Positions 11,301 through 23,107 of a stretch of 64,000 bases of DNA are shown piece by piece. Made by a program: the position numbers and the translations under genes. Every line of letters starts with the position of its first letter. Within the stretch, counting starts at the first letter, position 1. The DNA lies in assembly GCA_963995505.1 (NCBI GenBank), contig OZ023198.1:6782558-6846557 (forward strand), read 5' to 3'. This DNA comes from Hypericum androsaemum (taxonomy: Eukaryota > Streptophyta > Magnoliopsida > Malpighiales > Hypericaceae). Under the pieces are notes generated by a model that saw only the letters and a list, made by a program, of their open reading frames with translations, was not told where the DNA came from and did not search any database.

Positions 11301-11990
11301 TTTCTTGCCTTATCTTTCCTTTTCTTACCTCATCTTTCATTTTCTTGCCTTTCCTTCCATTTTCTTGCCTTATCTTGCATTATCTAGCATTTTCTTGCCT
11401 TTTCATGCCTTTTGCTTGCCTTTTCTTGCCTTTTCCTTGCCTTTTCTTTCCTCAATTTTCATTTTCTTTCCTTTTCTTGCCTTTTCCTTGCCTTTTCTTT
11501 CCTCAATTTTCATTTTCTTTCCTTTTCTTGCCTTTCCTTCCATTTTCTTGCCTTATCTTGTATTATCTTGCCTTTTCATACCTTTTTCTTGCCTTTTCTT
11601 ACCTTTTCTTGCCTTTTCTTTCCTTTTTCTTGCCTTTTCTGGCCTTATCTTTCCTTTTCTTGCATTTCCTTGTATTTTCTTACCTTATCTTGCATTTTCT
11701 TACCTTTTCTTGACATATCTTGCCTTTTCTTGTCTTTTCATGCCTTTTCTTGTCTTTTCATGCCTTTTCTTACCTTATCTTGCCTTTTCTTATCTTTTCA
11801 TGCCTTTTTTTCCTTTGTTTATCTTTTCTTGCATTTTCCTTCCATTTTTTTGCCTTTTCTTGCATTATCTATCCTTTTCTTGCCTTTTTTTACTTTTCTT
11901 GCTTTTTCATGCCTTTTCCTTGCCTTTTCCTTGCCTTTTCTTGTCTTTTCTTTCCTTATCTTGCCTTTTCCTTGCCTTATCTTGCCTTAT
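8314..11990 (+). repeat. Pyrimidine-rich decamer satellite, block 2
   Basis: Continuation of block 1 after the B1 insertion, with the same decamer, strand and variants. Longer segments match block 1: the marker ACCTGATCTTGTC occurs at 4304 and 10008, about 3.31 kb apart once B1 and one TSD copy are removed; the TTGACATATCTTGCC marker recurs near 2993, 8693 and 11713. Kilobase-scale segmental duplication within the array is therefore visible. The block ends abruptly at CTTGCCTTAT. Long + strand open frames here are repeat translation. Confidence 0.95.
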
Positions 11991-12081
11991 GATGTAGGAC
12001 ATCTTTATTTTCTCACGTTTGAATAAGTGCGTTTGTGCACATCATACCTGGTTGTGTTGACCTTGGTTTCTTTACGTATGC
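11991..12081. other. 91-bp unique filler between satellite and element A
   Basis: This short segment is neither decamer satellite nor part of the LTR next to it. It begins GATGTAGGACATC and ends TTTACGTATGC. No ORF, RNA gene or repeat is recognisable. It occupies the place where a target duplication should sit, and no partner exists at the other end of element A (18901). It could be filler DNA from break repair or a remnant of another mobile element. Confidence 0.6.
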
Positions 12082-12886
12082 TGATATGAATCTCCGCGGA
12101 AAAGATTCACAACTCGGACCGTTTGTTACTTTAGAATGGAACAGATCACAACTCACAAGAACTTACACGAACTAAGGCACGAATTTGTACCTCAACCCGC
12201 TGCAAGGGCTTCTGAACCTTGACCTAAGGTCGTATCACGCCACAAACGGGGATGGAATATCCGCTTGATAAGTGAAGGATAAATTCTGGCCAAGACGACT
12301 CACCAGCCTAAGCAAGAACAAACGAGTATCAAACTCTCAACTAGCCAATGCTAAGTATTTCCGAATTGTATGTGTACGTTTTTATTGCTAGGAGTCCTCT
12401 TTATATAGGCTCCCAAAGTACCAAAGTGTTCCTAAACAAGCTAACTCCTAAAAAGGAGTTCAAAGGCTGGCCAAAACTCTCTTTCCTATTCTAAGGAGAT
12501 TCTGGCCGAATTATTCAACTAAAATAGGAAATAATCTAAACAAATAATATCTAATAGAATAACAATTAATTGCACGTCCTAACAAGAAGATGCATGGCCT
12601 AAATAGGTTGATTCTTGCTGATTCTCCATGTGCGCATGCATCCAGAAGTTGGTGTGCATATTAAGCTTCCAAAATAGCCTCTATCACGTGCATGGGCTTT
12701 GCATGTGCCTCATGCACGTCCTTGCACTTGTACGCACCAACTTGAGCCCAAACTTCTTGCATTAGTCCATTGAAATCAGATTGCAACTTCCTAGCTCGTG
12801 CTCTTGTCATTGGCCCAATTGGAACTTGAACTTGCTGCGAGTCTACAAGCTTGATAGTAGGTGCGTCCTTAGGCTTGCTCACATCA
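12082..12886 (-). repeat. 3' LTR of A (IEAILEA subtype)
   Basis: 805 bp. Read on the - strand it runs TGATGTGAGC...GATTCATATCA. It carries the last about 75 codons of gag-pol and the stop. The U3 half differs strongly from that of the right LTR of the same element, while the R/U5 half is nearly identical. Confidence 0.9.
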
Positions 12887-15800
12887 GTCCCCTCCTCTTG
12901 AAAAGGATTTGTCCTCAAATCATCACCTACATCAAACGGACTCAAGTCAGCCACGTTAAACGAAGCACTTACATTATACTCACCCGGAAGGTCTAGCTTG
13001 TAGGCATTATCATTGATGCGTTCGATCACTTGGAATGGACCATCTCCCCGTGGTAGCAACTTTGAACGTCTTTGTACAGGAAAACGCTCCTTCCTCATAT
13101 GTAGCCAAACCCAATCTCCCGGCTCAAAGACAACCTTGTGCCTTCCTTTGTTTGCTTGCCTTGCATAGTGCTCCGTGCGCTTCTCGATGTTCATTCTTGC
13201 TTTCTCATGTAACTGCTTGACAAATTCAGCTTTCTTCTTGCCATCTAAGTTAACTTGCTCACTCGAAGGTAGAGGTGATAAATCCAATGGAGTCAAAGGA
13301 TTAAATCCATAAACAAGCTCAAATGGTGAGAATTGAGTAGCAGAATGGACAGAACGATTATAAGCAAACTCAACATGAGGCAAACATTCTTCCCAAGTCT
13401 TAATGTTATGCTTAATGAGTGCTCTCAAAAGTGTAGACAAAGTCCTATTCACTACTTCAGTTTGACCATCAGTTTGAGGATGACAAGTAGTAGAAAACAA
13501 CAACTTAGTACCTAACTTGCACCACAAGGTCTTCCAAAAGTAACTTAGGAACTTAGCATCTCTATCAGAGATAATTGTCCTAGGCATGCCATGCAACCTA
13601 ACAACCTCTCTAAAGAACAAATCAGCAATGTTTGAAGCATCATCAGTTTTATGACATGGAATGAAATGTGCCATCTTAGAAAACCTATCCACTACCACAA
13701 AAATCGAATCTCTTCCACGCTTAGTCCTAGGTAGTCCTAACACAAAATCCATGGAGATATCAATCCAAGGCTCACTAGGTATAGGTAGTGGGGTGTACAA
13801 ACCATGGGGTTTTACCTTCGACTTGGCTTGCTTGCAAGTGATGCAACGACCACAAACTCTCTCAACGTCTCTCTTCATGTGTGGCCAAAAGAAATGATCT
13901 TGTAGCATTGCCAAGGTCTTTGCAATTCCAAAATGCCCCATTAAGCCACCTCCATGTGCCTCCTGGATTAGTAATTCTCGCATCGAACAATTAGGCACAC
14001 AAAGTTTGTTTTCACGAAAGAGGTAACCTTCATTACGAAAGAACTTACCAAATGCACTTCTTTCAGTTGATCTAAACAACTCGCCAAAATCAACATCATC
14101 AACATACATCTCTTTAATGTGTTCAAAACCAAGTAGTTTAGCATCAAGAGTTGAGATCAAGGCGTACCTCCGTGATAGTGCATCAGCCACTACATTTTCC
14201 TTACCTTGCTTGTAGCGAATGACATAAGGAAATGTCTCAATGAATTCCACCCATCGTGCATGCCTCTTGTTCAGCTTGTGTTGCCCCTTTAAGTGCTTGA
14301 GTGACTCATGATCAGTGTGAATCACGAACTCCTTGGGCCACAAGTAATGTTGCCATGTCTCCAATGCTCGAACTAGTGCGTACAACTCCTTGTCATAGGT
14401 CGGGTAATTCAAGGTTGCACCACTTAGTTTCTCACTAAAGTATGCAATAGGTCTTCCTTCTTGCATAAGGACAGCTCCAATTCCTACACCAGAAGCATCA
14501 CACTCTATTTCAAAAGTCTTAGTGAAATTAGGCAAAGCTAACAAGGGTGCATTAGTCAACTTCTCCTTTAGTAGTTGGAAAGCCTTCTCTTGAGCTTCTC
14601 CCCAAGTAAAGCCTACGTTCTTCTTGATGACTTCAGTTATGGGTGCGGCTATGCTACTAAAGTCCTTCACAAATCTCCTATAAAAGCTAGCTAGTCCATG
14701 AAAGCTCCTAACATTAGCAACACTTGTAGGGCTTGGCCATTCACGGATAGCTCGGATCTTTTCATCATCAACCTGTATTCCGTTAGCTCCAACAACAAAA
14801 CCCAAGAATACAAGTTTATCCGTACAAAAGGTGCACTTCTTCAAGTTAGCAAACAATTTTTCTTCTCTAAGTGCATCTAAGACAGATTTCAAATGTTCTA
14901 GATGATCCTCCATGCTCTTGCTATAAATGAGTATATCATCAAAGTAAACAACCACAAATTTACCAATGAATGGACGTAGAACATGATTCATGAGTCGCAT
15001 AAACGTGCTAGGTGCGTTGGACAAACCGAATGGCATGACCATCCACTCATACAACCCATACTTTGTTTTAAAAGCAGTTTTCCACTCATCTCCTTCTTTC
15101 ATCCTAATTTGATGATAACCACTCTTCAAATCAATCTTAGAAAACAGGCAAGAACCATGCAACTCATCTAACATGTCATCTAAACGAGGGATAGGGTGAC
15201 GATATTTTACCGTTATGTTGTTGACTGCTCGGCAATCAACACACATTCTCCATGTTTTATCCTTCTTGGGCACAAGTAGGACTGGAACAGCACATGGACT
15301 CATGCTCTCTCTCACGTACCCTTTCTCCAATAGCTCGTTGACTTGCTTCTCAAGCTCCTTTGTTTCTTCAGGATTGCTTCTATATGCGGGACGGTTAGGT
15401 ATGGCAGCTCCCGGAACCAAGTCTATTTGATGTTCAATCCCACGAATAGGTGGCAAACCAGGTGGAAGCTCGTCGGGAAAGACATCCTTGTAATCCTGCA
15501 AAAGAGACACAACCGTACTAGGTACATGTGGTTCAAGCTCGTTAGTGTTTAAAAGCGCCTCCCTATACCGAAGTAAGATCATAGGCTTCTTTTCAAAGCA
15601 TGCTTGCTTAATATCACTTGTTCCCACATAGTAACTCTTTTTCCAACTCTCGGTTTTTCTCTCTTTGGCCGTTTTAATTTCTGTTTTTCCGGCTTCTTTT
15701 GTTTTCTCAATCTTTTCCTCTCCATTGGCCGTTTTTCTTATCTTTTTTTCGGCTTCTTCTCTCCTCTCATTCTTTTTCTTTTTATCACGCTCCCTTTGCT

Positions 15801-17448
15801 CATCACTTTCTTTTTGCAACTGACGTTGATCTTCACAAACTTGTGATGGTGACAAGGGTGCCAAGGTGATTACTCTCTTCTTAAGTATAAATGAATACTT
15901 ATTGGTGTAGCCATCATGATGCACTTTCCTATCAAACTGCCACGGCCTTCCTAACAATAGGTGACCAGCTTGCATTGGTACAACATCACACAACACTTCA
16001 TCCTCATAGTTGCCAATGCGGAATGCTACCAATACTTGCTTCATCACTCGTACTTCTCCACTATCATTCAGCCATTGTAGTTTGTAAGGCTTAGGGTGTT
16101 TTCCCGTGAGTAACCCTAACTTCTCCACCATAGTCGTGCTTGCAACATTAGCACAACTTCCTCCATCTATGATGACACTACACACCTTGTCTTTAACATA
16201 GCACCTTGTGTGAAAAATATTTTCTCTTTGAGCCACATTATCTTCTTCTTTCACTTGCACATTCAATGCTCTTCTAGACACAAGAGTAAGCCTCTCAGCC
16301 GCTTGGTACTCTTCCTCGGATACGTCCTCCAAAGAAGGCATGCTTTCATGCTCCGAATCCTCTTCTTCAGTTTCAATCTCTCCACCTTCCTTGATCACCA
16401 TTGCTTGCCTGTTAGGACATTGACTTGAGATGTGCCCCCTTCCTTGACACTTAAAGCACTTGATGTCACGGTTCCTAGCTGGAGTGACTTCCACTTTCCT
16501 TTGAGAATTAGCTTGAGAACTCTCGGATTTATGCTCTACTTTGGCTGCTTGTGGCTTGTCAAACTTCTTTTGGTAGTTTGGCTTCCAAGTAGAATTCGAT
16601 GTAGCTCTTGTTCTCCCTTCTCCTCTCTTGAGTTGCTTCTCAATTTTCGTTGCCATATGCACCATGTCCTCCAACTCCACATAGTGTTGCAACTCAACTT
16701 TGTCTTGAATTTCAGGATTGAGTCCATTCAAGAACCTTGCCATTGTAACTTCTCTATCTTCTTCTATATCAGCTCTTATCATGGCCATCTCCATCTGTTT
16801 GAAATACTCCTCCACACTCAAATTTCCTTGCCTCATTCCTTGTAACTTCTTATACAGCTCTCTATAGTAATGACTTGGAACAAATCTCTTCCTCATCACC
16901 ACTTTCATGTCTTCCCAAGTAGCTATTGGGCGTTCTCTATTTCTCCTCCTGCTTGTCACAAGTTGATCCCACCAAGTTATAGCATAATCAGTGAATTCGG
17001 TGATGGCAAGTTTTACCTTCTTTTCTTCGGAGCTATTGTGGCAATCAAACACGAACTCAATCTTCTTCTCCCACTCTAAGTATGCCTCCGGGTCAGAACG
17101 ACCAGCAAAGGAAGGTATCTTCAGTTTGATACTTCCTATGTTGTCGTCTCTCCTTGGCCTTGCCTCCCTAGGTGGACGGTTTGTTCTTGCTCTCCTAAGA
17201 CTCCTTGTAGAGCCTACGCCTTCTTCCGACTCAGAATCAGCTCCGCTCGATTCTCCAATAGGTACTCCTCTCCTACGCCTTTGGAGTTCGCCTCGCGTTT
17301 GGGGGTTGTCACGAGAATTCTCCACGGCATCCACGCGTAGTTGCAAAGGCTCCATCTGAGCTTGCACCATCTGCTCAAGCTTCCCGGCCAAGGCATCCAC
17401 TAATAACTTAAGGTCTATGTTTCCCATATTTTGACCTTCATGCGACAT
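12661..17448 (-). CDS. gag-pol: Gag-pol polyprotein of element A, 1595 aa, intact
   Basis: One uninterrupted frame encodes all retrotransposon functions. Domains by residue: gag capsid region about 125-260; CCHC zinc knuckle 331-344 ([14 protein letters not shown]); aspartic protease with DGGS at 428-431; reverse transcriptase about 700-880 with catalytic YFDD at 835-838; RNase H about 980-1095; integrase with HHCC zinc finger (H1165, H1172, C1202, C1205) and a DD35E core (D1234, D1295, E1331); GPF module near 1468. No canonical chromodomain follows. The last about 75 residues, with [10 protein letters not shown], lie inside the 3' LTR, as I recall for CRM-type chromoviruses. The ATG follows a TTGCAG acceptor-like site. 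The ORF has no visible defects; likely an autonomous source copy. The clade assignment is inference. Confidence 0.92.
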   Translation of the reverse strand: MSHEGQNMGNIDLKLLVDALAGKLEQMVQAQMEPLQLRVDAVENSRDNPQTRGELQRRRRGVPIGESSGADSESEEGVGSTRSLRRARTNRPPREARPRRDDNIGSIKLKIPSFAGRSDPEAYLEWEKKIEFVFDCHNSSEEKKVKLAITEFTDYAITWWDQLVTSRRRNRERPIATWEDMKVVMRKRFVPSHYYRELYKKLQGMRQGNLSVEEYFKQMEMAMIRADIEEDREVTMARFLNGLNPEIQDKVELQHYVELEDMVHMATKIEKQLKRGEGRTRATSNSTWKPNYQKKFDKPQAAKVEHKSESSQANSQRKVEVTPARNRDIKCFKCQGRGHISSQCPNRQAMVIKEGGEIETEEEDSEHESMPSLEDVSEEEYQAAERLTLVSRRALNVQVKEEDNVAQRENIFHTRCYVKDKVCSVIIDGGSCANVASTTMVEKLGLLTGKHPKPYKLQWLNDSGEVRVMKQVLVAFRIGNYEDEVLCDVVPMQAGHLLLGRPWQFDRKVHHDGYTNKYSFILKKRVITLAPLSPSQVCEDQRQLQKESDEQRERDKKKKNERREEAEKKIRKTANGEEKIEKTKEAGKTEIKTAKERKTESWKKSYYVGTSDIKQACFEKKPMILLRYREALLNTNELEPHVPSTVVSLLQDYKDVFPDELPPGLPPIRGIEHQIDLVPGAAIPNRPAYRSNPEETKELEKQVNELLEKGYVRESMSPCAVPVLLVPKKDKTWRMCVDCRAVNNITVKYRHPIPRLDDMLDELHGSCLFSKIDLKSGYHQIRMKEGDEWKTAFKTKYGLYEWMVMPFGLSNAPSTFMRLMNHVLRPFIGKFVVVYFDDILIYSKSMEDHLEHLKSVLDALREEKLFANLKKCTFCTDKLVFLGFVVGANGIQVDDEKIRAIREWPSPTSVANVRSFHGLASFYRRFVKDFSSIAAPITEVIKKNVGFTWGEAQEKAFQLLKEKLTNAPLLALPNFTKTFEIECDASGVGIGAVLMQEGRPIAYFSEKLSGATLNYPTYDKELYALVRALETWQHYLWPKEFVIHTDHESLKHLKGQHKLNKRHARWVEFIETFPYVIRYKQGKENVVADALSRRYALISTLDAKLLGFEHIKEMYVDDVDFGELFRSTERSAFGKFFRNEGYLFRENKLCVPNCSMRELLIQEAHGGGLMGHFGIAKTLAMLQDHFFWPHMKRDVERVCGRCITCKQAKSKVKPHGLYTPLPIPSEPWIDISMDFVLGLPRTKRGRDSIFVVVDRFSKMAHFIPCHKTDDASNIADLFFREVVRLHGMPRTIISDRDAKFLSYFWKTLWCKLGTKLLFSTTCHPQTDGQTEVVNRTLSTLLRALIKHNIKTWEECLPHVEFAYNRSVHSATQFSPFELVYGFNPLTPLDLSPLPSSEQVNLDGKKKAEFVKQLHEKARMNIEKRTEHYARQANKGRHKVVFEPGDWVWLHMRKERFPVQRRSKLLPRGDGPFQVIERINDNAYKLDLPGEYNVSASFNVADLSPFDVGDDLRTNPFQEEGTDVSKPKDAPTIKLVDSQQVQVPIGPMTRARARKLQSDFNGLMQEVWAQVGAYKCKDVHEAHAKPMHVIEAILEA
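12888..12900 (-). other. Polypurine tract of A
   Basis: Read on the - strand, AAGAGGAGGGGAC ends directly at the 3' LTR start. It is translated as part of the pol ORF (QEEGT). Confidence 0.8.
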
Positions 17449-18080
17449 GTTTGCTGCAAGAAAAATTGGTTAGTAAGAAAAAAATATGGCCTCACAAGCT
17501 CACTCCCTTACGTGTATACTCTCAATATAAGGTGCACTCAAGTTCACTCGTGTTTGCACTCAAATATTTGGCTTTTCTCTCTAAGGTACTCGCACACTCT
17601 TGCCTTTTTCCTCTCGTGATACTTGTATGTTCTTACTAAGGCTAGAACGGCCTTGCTTGAGCTTCACGCTTTAACAAACAGAATGTTAAAGTTCCTCTTT
17701 GGTCTTTTTTTTAGTCTTGCTCGTCTCCTTTCTTGATCAGCTGTTGCGCCTCCTTAGTTTGCTAGCTTCCCTCGGATTTGCTTCCTCTTTAGCTTGAGAC
17801 TTCCAATTTAGCTTGCTTCCTCTTTAGCTTGCGGCTTCCTTTTTCTTTTTCTTTTCTTTCCTTTTTTTTTTCTTTTCTTTTCTTTTCTTTTCTTTTCTTT
17901 TCCTTTTTTTTTCTTTCTTTTCTTTTCTTTCTTTTCTTGCTTCACTCGTTTGTTTTCCTCTCTTTTCTCTCAAACAGCGAGGAGAGAAAACGAACCAACA
18001 AGAACAAAAAAAATAACAAGCAACAAAACGAACCAACAAGAACAAAAATAACAAGGATAATGAACTAAAGTAACAAGCTA
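17449..18080 (-). other. Untranslated leader of element A
   Basis: The 632 bp between primer site and gag ATG hold a long A/G-rich tract on the sense strand (about 17830-17940, runs of GAAAA), a 76-codon lysine-rich small frame starting at 18054 and, next to the gag ATG, a CTAAC, a T-rich tract and TTGCAG that resemble a branch point and 3' splice site. The same layout recurs in elements C, I and J. Confidence 0.7.
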
Positions 18081-18093
18081 AGCTCTGATACCA
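18081..18093 (-). other. Primer-binding site of A
   Basis: TGGTATCAGAGCT on the - strand, two bases from the 5' LTR end. Perfect match to the initiator tRNA-Met type. Confidence 0.9.
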
Positions 18094-18095
18094 AC

Positions 18096-18900
18096 TGATA
18101 TGAATCTCCGCGGAAAAGATTCACAACTCGGACCGTTTGTTACTTTAGAATGGAACAGGTCACAACTCACAAGAACTTACACGAACTAAGGCACGAATTT
18201 GTACCTCAACCCGCTGCAAGGGCTTCTGAACCTTGACCTAAGGTCGTATCACGCCACAAGCGGGGATGGAATATTCGCTTGATAAGTGAAGGATAAATTC
18301 TAGCCAAGACGACTCACCAGCCTAAGCAAGAACAAACGAGTATCAAACTCTCAACTAGCCAATGCTAAGTATTTCCGAATTGTGTGTGTACGTTTTATTG
18401 CTAGGAGTCCTCTTTATATAGGCTCCCAAAGTACCAAAATATTCCTAAACAAGCTAACTCCTTAAAAGGAATTCAAAGGCTGGCCAAAACTCTCTTTCCT
18501 ATTCTAAGGAGATTCTGGCCGAACTTATGCAACCAAACAAGGAATAATATAAGCAAATAATATCTAATAGAATAGCTACTAGTTGCACGTCCAAAACAAT
18601 TAGATGCATGGCCTAAATAGGCTGATTCTTCTTGATTCTCCATGTGCGCATGCATCTAGAAGCTTTCGTGCATGTCAAGCCTCCCATTCAGCTTCCAAAA
18701 CGTGCATGGGCCTCCCTTGGGCTTCTTGGACGTCCTTGGTCCTCCACGCACTTGATTGAGCCCAAACTTCTTCCATTAATCCATTGAAGTCAGATTGCAA
18801 CTTCCTAGCTCGTGCTCTTGTCATTGGCCCAATTGGAACTTGAACTTGCTTCGAGTCTACAAGCTTGATAGTAGGTGCGTCCTTAGGCTTGCTCACATCA
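18096..18900 (-). repeat. 5' LTR of A (LEAEWEA subtype)
   Basis: 805 bp, very close to the LTRs of element C. Its U3 start at 18900 abuts the satellite (CCTTATCTTT) directly with no duplicated target. Confidence 0.92.
18413..18420 (-). promoter_or_regulatory. TATA box of the A 5' LTR
   Basis: TATATAAA on the - strand, conserved in all LTRs of this family and followed by an AATAAA motif about 20 bp downstream. Confidence 0.7.
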
Positions 18901-21900
18901 CCTTATCTTTCCTTTTCTTGCCTTTCTTTGCATTTTCTTTCCTTTTCATGCCTTTTCTTGCCGTATCTTGCCTTTTCATTCTTATTTTGTCTTTTCTTAC
19001 CTGATCTTGTCTTTTCTTGCCCTGTCATGCCTTTTCATGCCTTTTCTTGTTTTTTCTTTCCTTATCTTGCATTTTCTTTGCCTTTTCTTACCTATTCTTG
19101 CCTTATCTTTCGTTTTCTTGAGTCATCTTTCATTTTCTTTCCTTTTCTTGCCTTTCCTTCCCTTTTCTTGCTAGATCTTGCCTTATCTTGACTTTTCTTG
19201 CCTTTTCATGCCATTTCCTTGCCTTTTCTTGCCTTATCTTGCCTTTTCCTTGTCTTTTCTTTCCTTTTCTTGCCTTATCTTACCTTATCTTGCCTTTTTA
19301 TTCCTTTTTCTTGTCTTATCTTTCCTTTTCTTGGCATTTCATTCCTTTTTCTTAGATTTTCTTGCCTTATCTTTCCTTTTCACTACTTTTCCTTCACTTT
19401 TGTTTCTTTTTCTTGCCTTTTCCTTGCCTTTTCTTTCCTTTGCTTACCTTTTCCTTGACTTTTCTTGACTTTTCCTTGCCTTTTCTTATCTTATCCTGCC
19501 TTTTTCTAGCCTTTTCTTGCCTTTTCTTGCCTTATCTTGCCTTTTCCTTGCCTTTTCTTTCCTTTTCTTGCCTTTTCTTTCCTTATCTTTCCCTTTCTTT
19601 CCTTTTCTTGCCTTAGGTTGCCTTATCTTGCCTTTTCATGACTTTTCTTACCTTATCTTTCCTTTTCTTGCCTTTTCATGCCTTTTCCATTCCTTTTCTT
19701 GCATTTTCATGCCTTTTCCATTCCTTTTCTTTCCTTTTCTTGCCTTATCTTTCCTTTTCCTTCCTTTCCTTGTATTTTCTTGCCTTATCTTACCTTTTCT
19801 TGCCTTTTCTTGACATATCTTGCCTTTTCTTGCCTATTCATGCCTTTTCTTGCCTTTTCATTCCTTATCTTATCTTTTCTTACCTTATCTTGACTTTTCT
19901 TCTCTTTTCATGCCTTTTCTTAGCTTTTCTTTACTTTTGTTTCCTTTTCCTTACCCTTTCTTGTCTTTTCTTTCCTTATCTTGCCTTTTCCTTGCCTTTT
20001 CTTGCCTTTTCTTACTTTTTCTTGCCTTTTCTTACCTTTTCTTACCGTTTCTTGCCTTATCTTTCATTTTCTTTCCTTTTCTTTCCTTTTCTTGCATTTT
20101 CTTTCCTTTTCCTTGCCTTTTCTTGCCTTATCTTTCCTTTTCTTGCCTTTCTTTGCATTTTCTTTCCTTTTCATGCCTTTTCTTGCCTTATCTTGCCTTT
20201 TCATTCTTATCTTGTCTTTTCTTACCTGATCTTGTCTTTTCTTGCCCTGTCATGCCTTTTCATGCCTTTTCTTGTTTTTTCTTTCCTTATCTTGCATTTA
20301 CTTTGCCTTTTCTTACCTATTCTTGCCTTATCTTTCTTTTTCTTGCGTCATCTTTCATTTTCTTTCCTTTTCTTGCCTTTCCTTCCCTTTTCTTGCTAGA
20401 TCTTGCCTTATCTTGACTTTTCTTGCCTTTTCATGCCATTTTCTTGCCTTTTCTTGCCTTATCTTGCCTTTTCCTTGTCTTTTCTTTCCTTTTCTTGCCT
20501 TATCTTACCTTATCTTGCCTTTTTATTCCTTTTTCTTGCCTTATCTTTCCTTTTCTGGCCATTTCATTCCTTTTTCTTAGATTTTATTGCCTTATCTTTC
20601 CTTTTCACTACTTTTCCTTCACTTTTCTTTCTTTTTCTTGCCTTTTCCTTGCCTTTTCTTTCCTTTGCTTACCTTTTCCTTGACTTTTCTTGACTTTTCC
20701 TTGCCTTTTCTTATCTTATCCTGCCTTTTTCTAGCCTTTTCTTGCCTTTTCCTTGCCTTTTCTTTCCTTTTCTTGCCTTATCTTACCTTATCTTTGCTTT
20801 TTATTCCTTTTCCTTGCCTTATCTTTCCTTTTCTTGCGTTTTCATTCCTTTTTCTTAGATTTTCTTGCCTTATCTTTCCTTTTCTTGCCTTTTCATTACT
20901 TTTCCTTCACTTTTCTTTCCTTTTCTTGCCTTTTCCTTGCCTTTTCTTGCCTTTTCTTGCCTTTGCTTGCCTTTTCCTTGACTTTTCTTGACTTTTCTTT
21001 CCTTATCTTTCCTTTTCTTGTCATTTCTTGCCTTATCTTGCCTTTTCTTACCTTTTCATGCCTTGTCCTTGCCTTTTTATGCTTTTTCCATGCATTTTCT
21101 TTCCTTATCTTGCCTTTTCTTGCATTTTCCTTGCCTTGTCATTCCTTTTCTTTCCTTATCTTGCCTTTTCTTGCATTTTCCTTGCCTTGTCGTTCCTTTT
21201 CTTACCTTATCTTGCATTTTCCTTGCCTTTTTTGTCCTTTTCTTGCCTTTTCATGCCCTTTCTTGCCTTATCTTTCCTTTTCTTGCCTTTTCATGCCTTT
21301 TCCATAACTTTTCTTGCCTTTTCATGCCCTCTCTTGCCTTATCTTTCCTTTTCTTGCCTTTTCATGCCTTTTCCATACCTTTTCTTGCCTTTTCCATACC
21401 TTTTCTTGCCTTTTCATACCTTTTCCATACCTTTTCTTGCCTTTTCATGCCATTTCCATGCATTTTCTTGCCTTTTCTTTCCCTTTCCTTGCCTTTTCTT
21501 TCCTTATCTTTCCATTTCTTGCATTTCCTTGAATTTTCTTGCCTTATCTTGCATTTTCTTGCCTTTTCTTGACATATCTTGCCTTTTCTTATCTTTTCAT
21601 GCATTTTTACCCCTTATCTTTTCTTTTCTTACATTATCTTTACTTTTCTTTCCTTTTCCTTGCCTTTTCTTGTCTTTTCTTTCCTTATCTTGCCTTTTCA
21701 TTGCCTTTTCCTTGCATTTTCTTGCCTTATCTTACCTTTTCTTGCATCAACTTTCATTTTCTTTCCTTTTCTTGCGTTTTCTTTCCTTTTCCTTGCCTTA
21801 TCTTTCCTTTTCTTGCTTTTCCTGGCATTTTCCTACCTTTTCTTGCCTTTTCTTGACTCATCTTGCCTTTTTATGCCTTATCTTGTTACCTTATCTTGCC

Positions 21901-22303
21901 TTTTCTTACCTTTTTATCCCTTTTCCTTTCCTTTTCTTTTCTTTTCTTTCCTTATCTTTTTATTTCTTGCCTTTCCCTTGCCTTTTCTTACCTTTTATTG
22001 CCTCATCTTTCATTTTCTTCGCTTTTCTTGCCTTTCATTCCCTTTTTTGCCCGATCTTGCCTTTTCTTACCTTTTCATGCCTTTTCCTTGCCTTTTTTTT
22101 TATCTTTTCTTGCTTTTTCTTACCTTTTCCTTGCCCATTCTTTCCTTTTCATGCCTTTTCTTGCCTTATCTTTCCTTTTCTTGCATTTTCATGCCTTTTC
22201 CACGCCTTTTCTTTCCTTTTCATGCATTTTCCATGCCTTTTATTTCAATTTCTTGCCTTTTCCTTGGCTTTTCTTGCCTTATCTTGCATTTTCCTTGCCT
22301 TTT
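18901..22303 (+). repeat. Pyrimidine-rich decamer satellite, block 3
   Basis: Same decamer and same strand as blocks 1 and 2. The ACCTGATCTTGTC marker occurs at 18999 and 20224 (1225 bp apart), and the segment 18901-19470 is closely repeated at about 20130-20690, so this block contains a direct duplication of about 1.2 kb. The block ends at the TSD CTTTT of element D. Long + strand frames, up to 427 codons, are repeat translation. Confidence 0.95.
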
Positions 22304-23094
22304 TGATATGAACCTCGACAGGAGATTCACAACGGACCGTGCTGCTTTGGATGGAACAGACCGCAACCCACGAACTCAAGCCTTGCAAGAACCTTGGTTT
22401 GGAAGAACCACAACCCGAGCAATGGAATTTCGTGAACCTTTGGTCTAAGTCGAATCACGCCACAAACGATGATGGAAGAATCGTTTGATAAGTGAAAGAT
22501 TCGCTCAAGCTAAGATATCCAGCAATTAGCAAGAACACGCAAGGAGTATCTAACTCACAAAATTATCAATCTCAAAAGTTGTGTACGTTTTATTGCTAGG
22601 AGACCTCCTTATATAGGCTCCAAAGTACCAAAGTATTCCTAAACAAGCTAACTCCTTAAAAGGAGTTCAAAGGCTGGCCAAAACTCTCTTTCCTAATCTA
22701 AGGAGATTCTGGCCGAATTTATTCAACTAAATAAGGAATAATATAAGAAAATAATATCTAATAGAATAACTAATAGCTGCACGTCCAAAACAAGTAGATG
22801 CACAGACTAAATAGGATGATTCTTCTTGATTCTCCATGTGCGCATGCATCTAGAAGCTTACGTGCATGTCAAGCTTCCAAAATAGCCTCTATCACGTGCA
22901 TGGGCTTTGCATGGGCCTCATGCACGTCCTTGCACTTGTACGTACCATCTTGAGCCCAGACTTCTTGCATTAATCCATTAAATTCGGCCTGAAACTTTTT
23001 GGCTCTTGCTCGTGTCACCGGTCCAATTGGTATGTGCACTTGCCGTGAGTCTTGTGGCTTGAATGTATGTGTGTTCGTAGGTGTGCTCACATCA
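22304..23094 (-). repeat. 3' LTR of D
   Basis: 791 bp, TGATGTGAGC...GTTCATATCA on the - strand. It carries the last about 75 codons of the D polyprotein (tail IEAILEA). It abuts the satellite at the TSD CTTTT. Confidence 0.93.
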
Positions 23095-23107
23095 TTCCCC
23101 TCCTCTT
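23095..23107 (-). other. Polypurine tract of D
   Basis: AAGAGGAGGGGAA on the - strand directly before the 3' LTR; the same tract as in the B elements. Confidence 0.8.

Larger units (their letters stand above)
12082..18900 (-). mobile_element. Ty3/gypsy chromovirus A, full length, mismatched LTRs, no TSD
   Basis: 6819 bp with an 805-bp LTR at each end, an initiator-tRNA-Met primer site, a polypurine tract and an uninterrupted 1595-codon gag-pol. It should look freshly inserted, yet the flanks differ (TATGC left, CCTTA right) and the LTRs belong to two subtypes: the left LTR encodes a tail ending IEAILEA, the right one a tail ending LEAEWEA. The right LTR resembles those of element C; the left one resembles that of element I. 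An ectopic exchange between two related elements, or gene conversion of one LTR, explains both facts. The internal part is nearly identical to C at protein level. Confidence 0.92.

Noticed and set aside
16432..16845. 137-codon frame antisense to gag (also 35903, 53227, 59922, 63353)
   Set aside because: Shadow of the conserved gag frame; it recurs because gag recurs.
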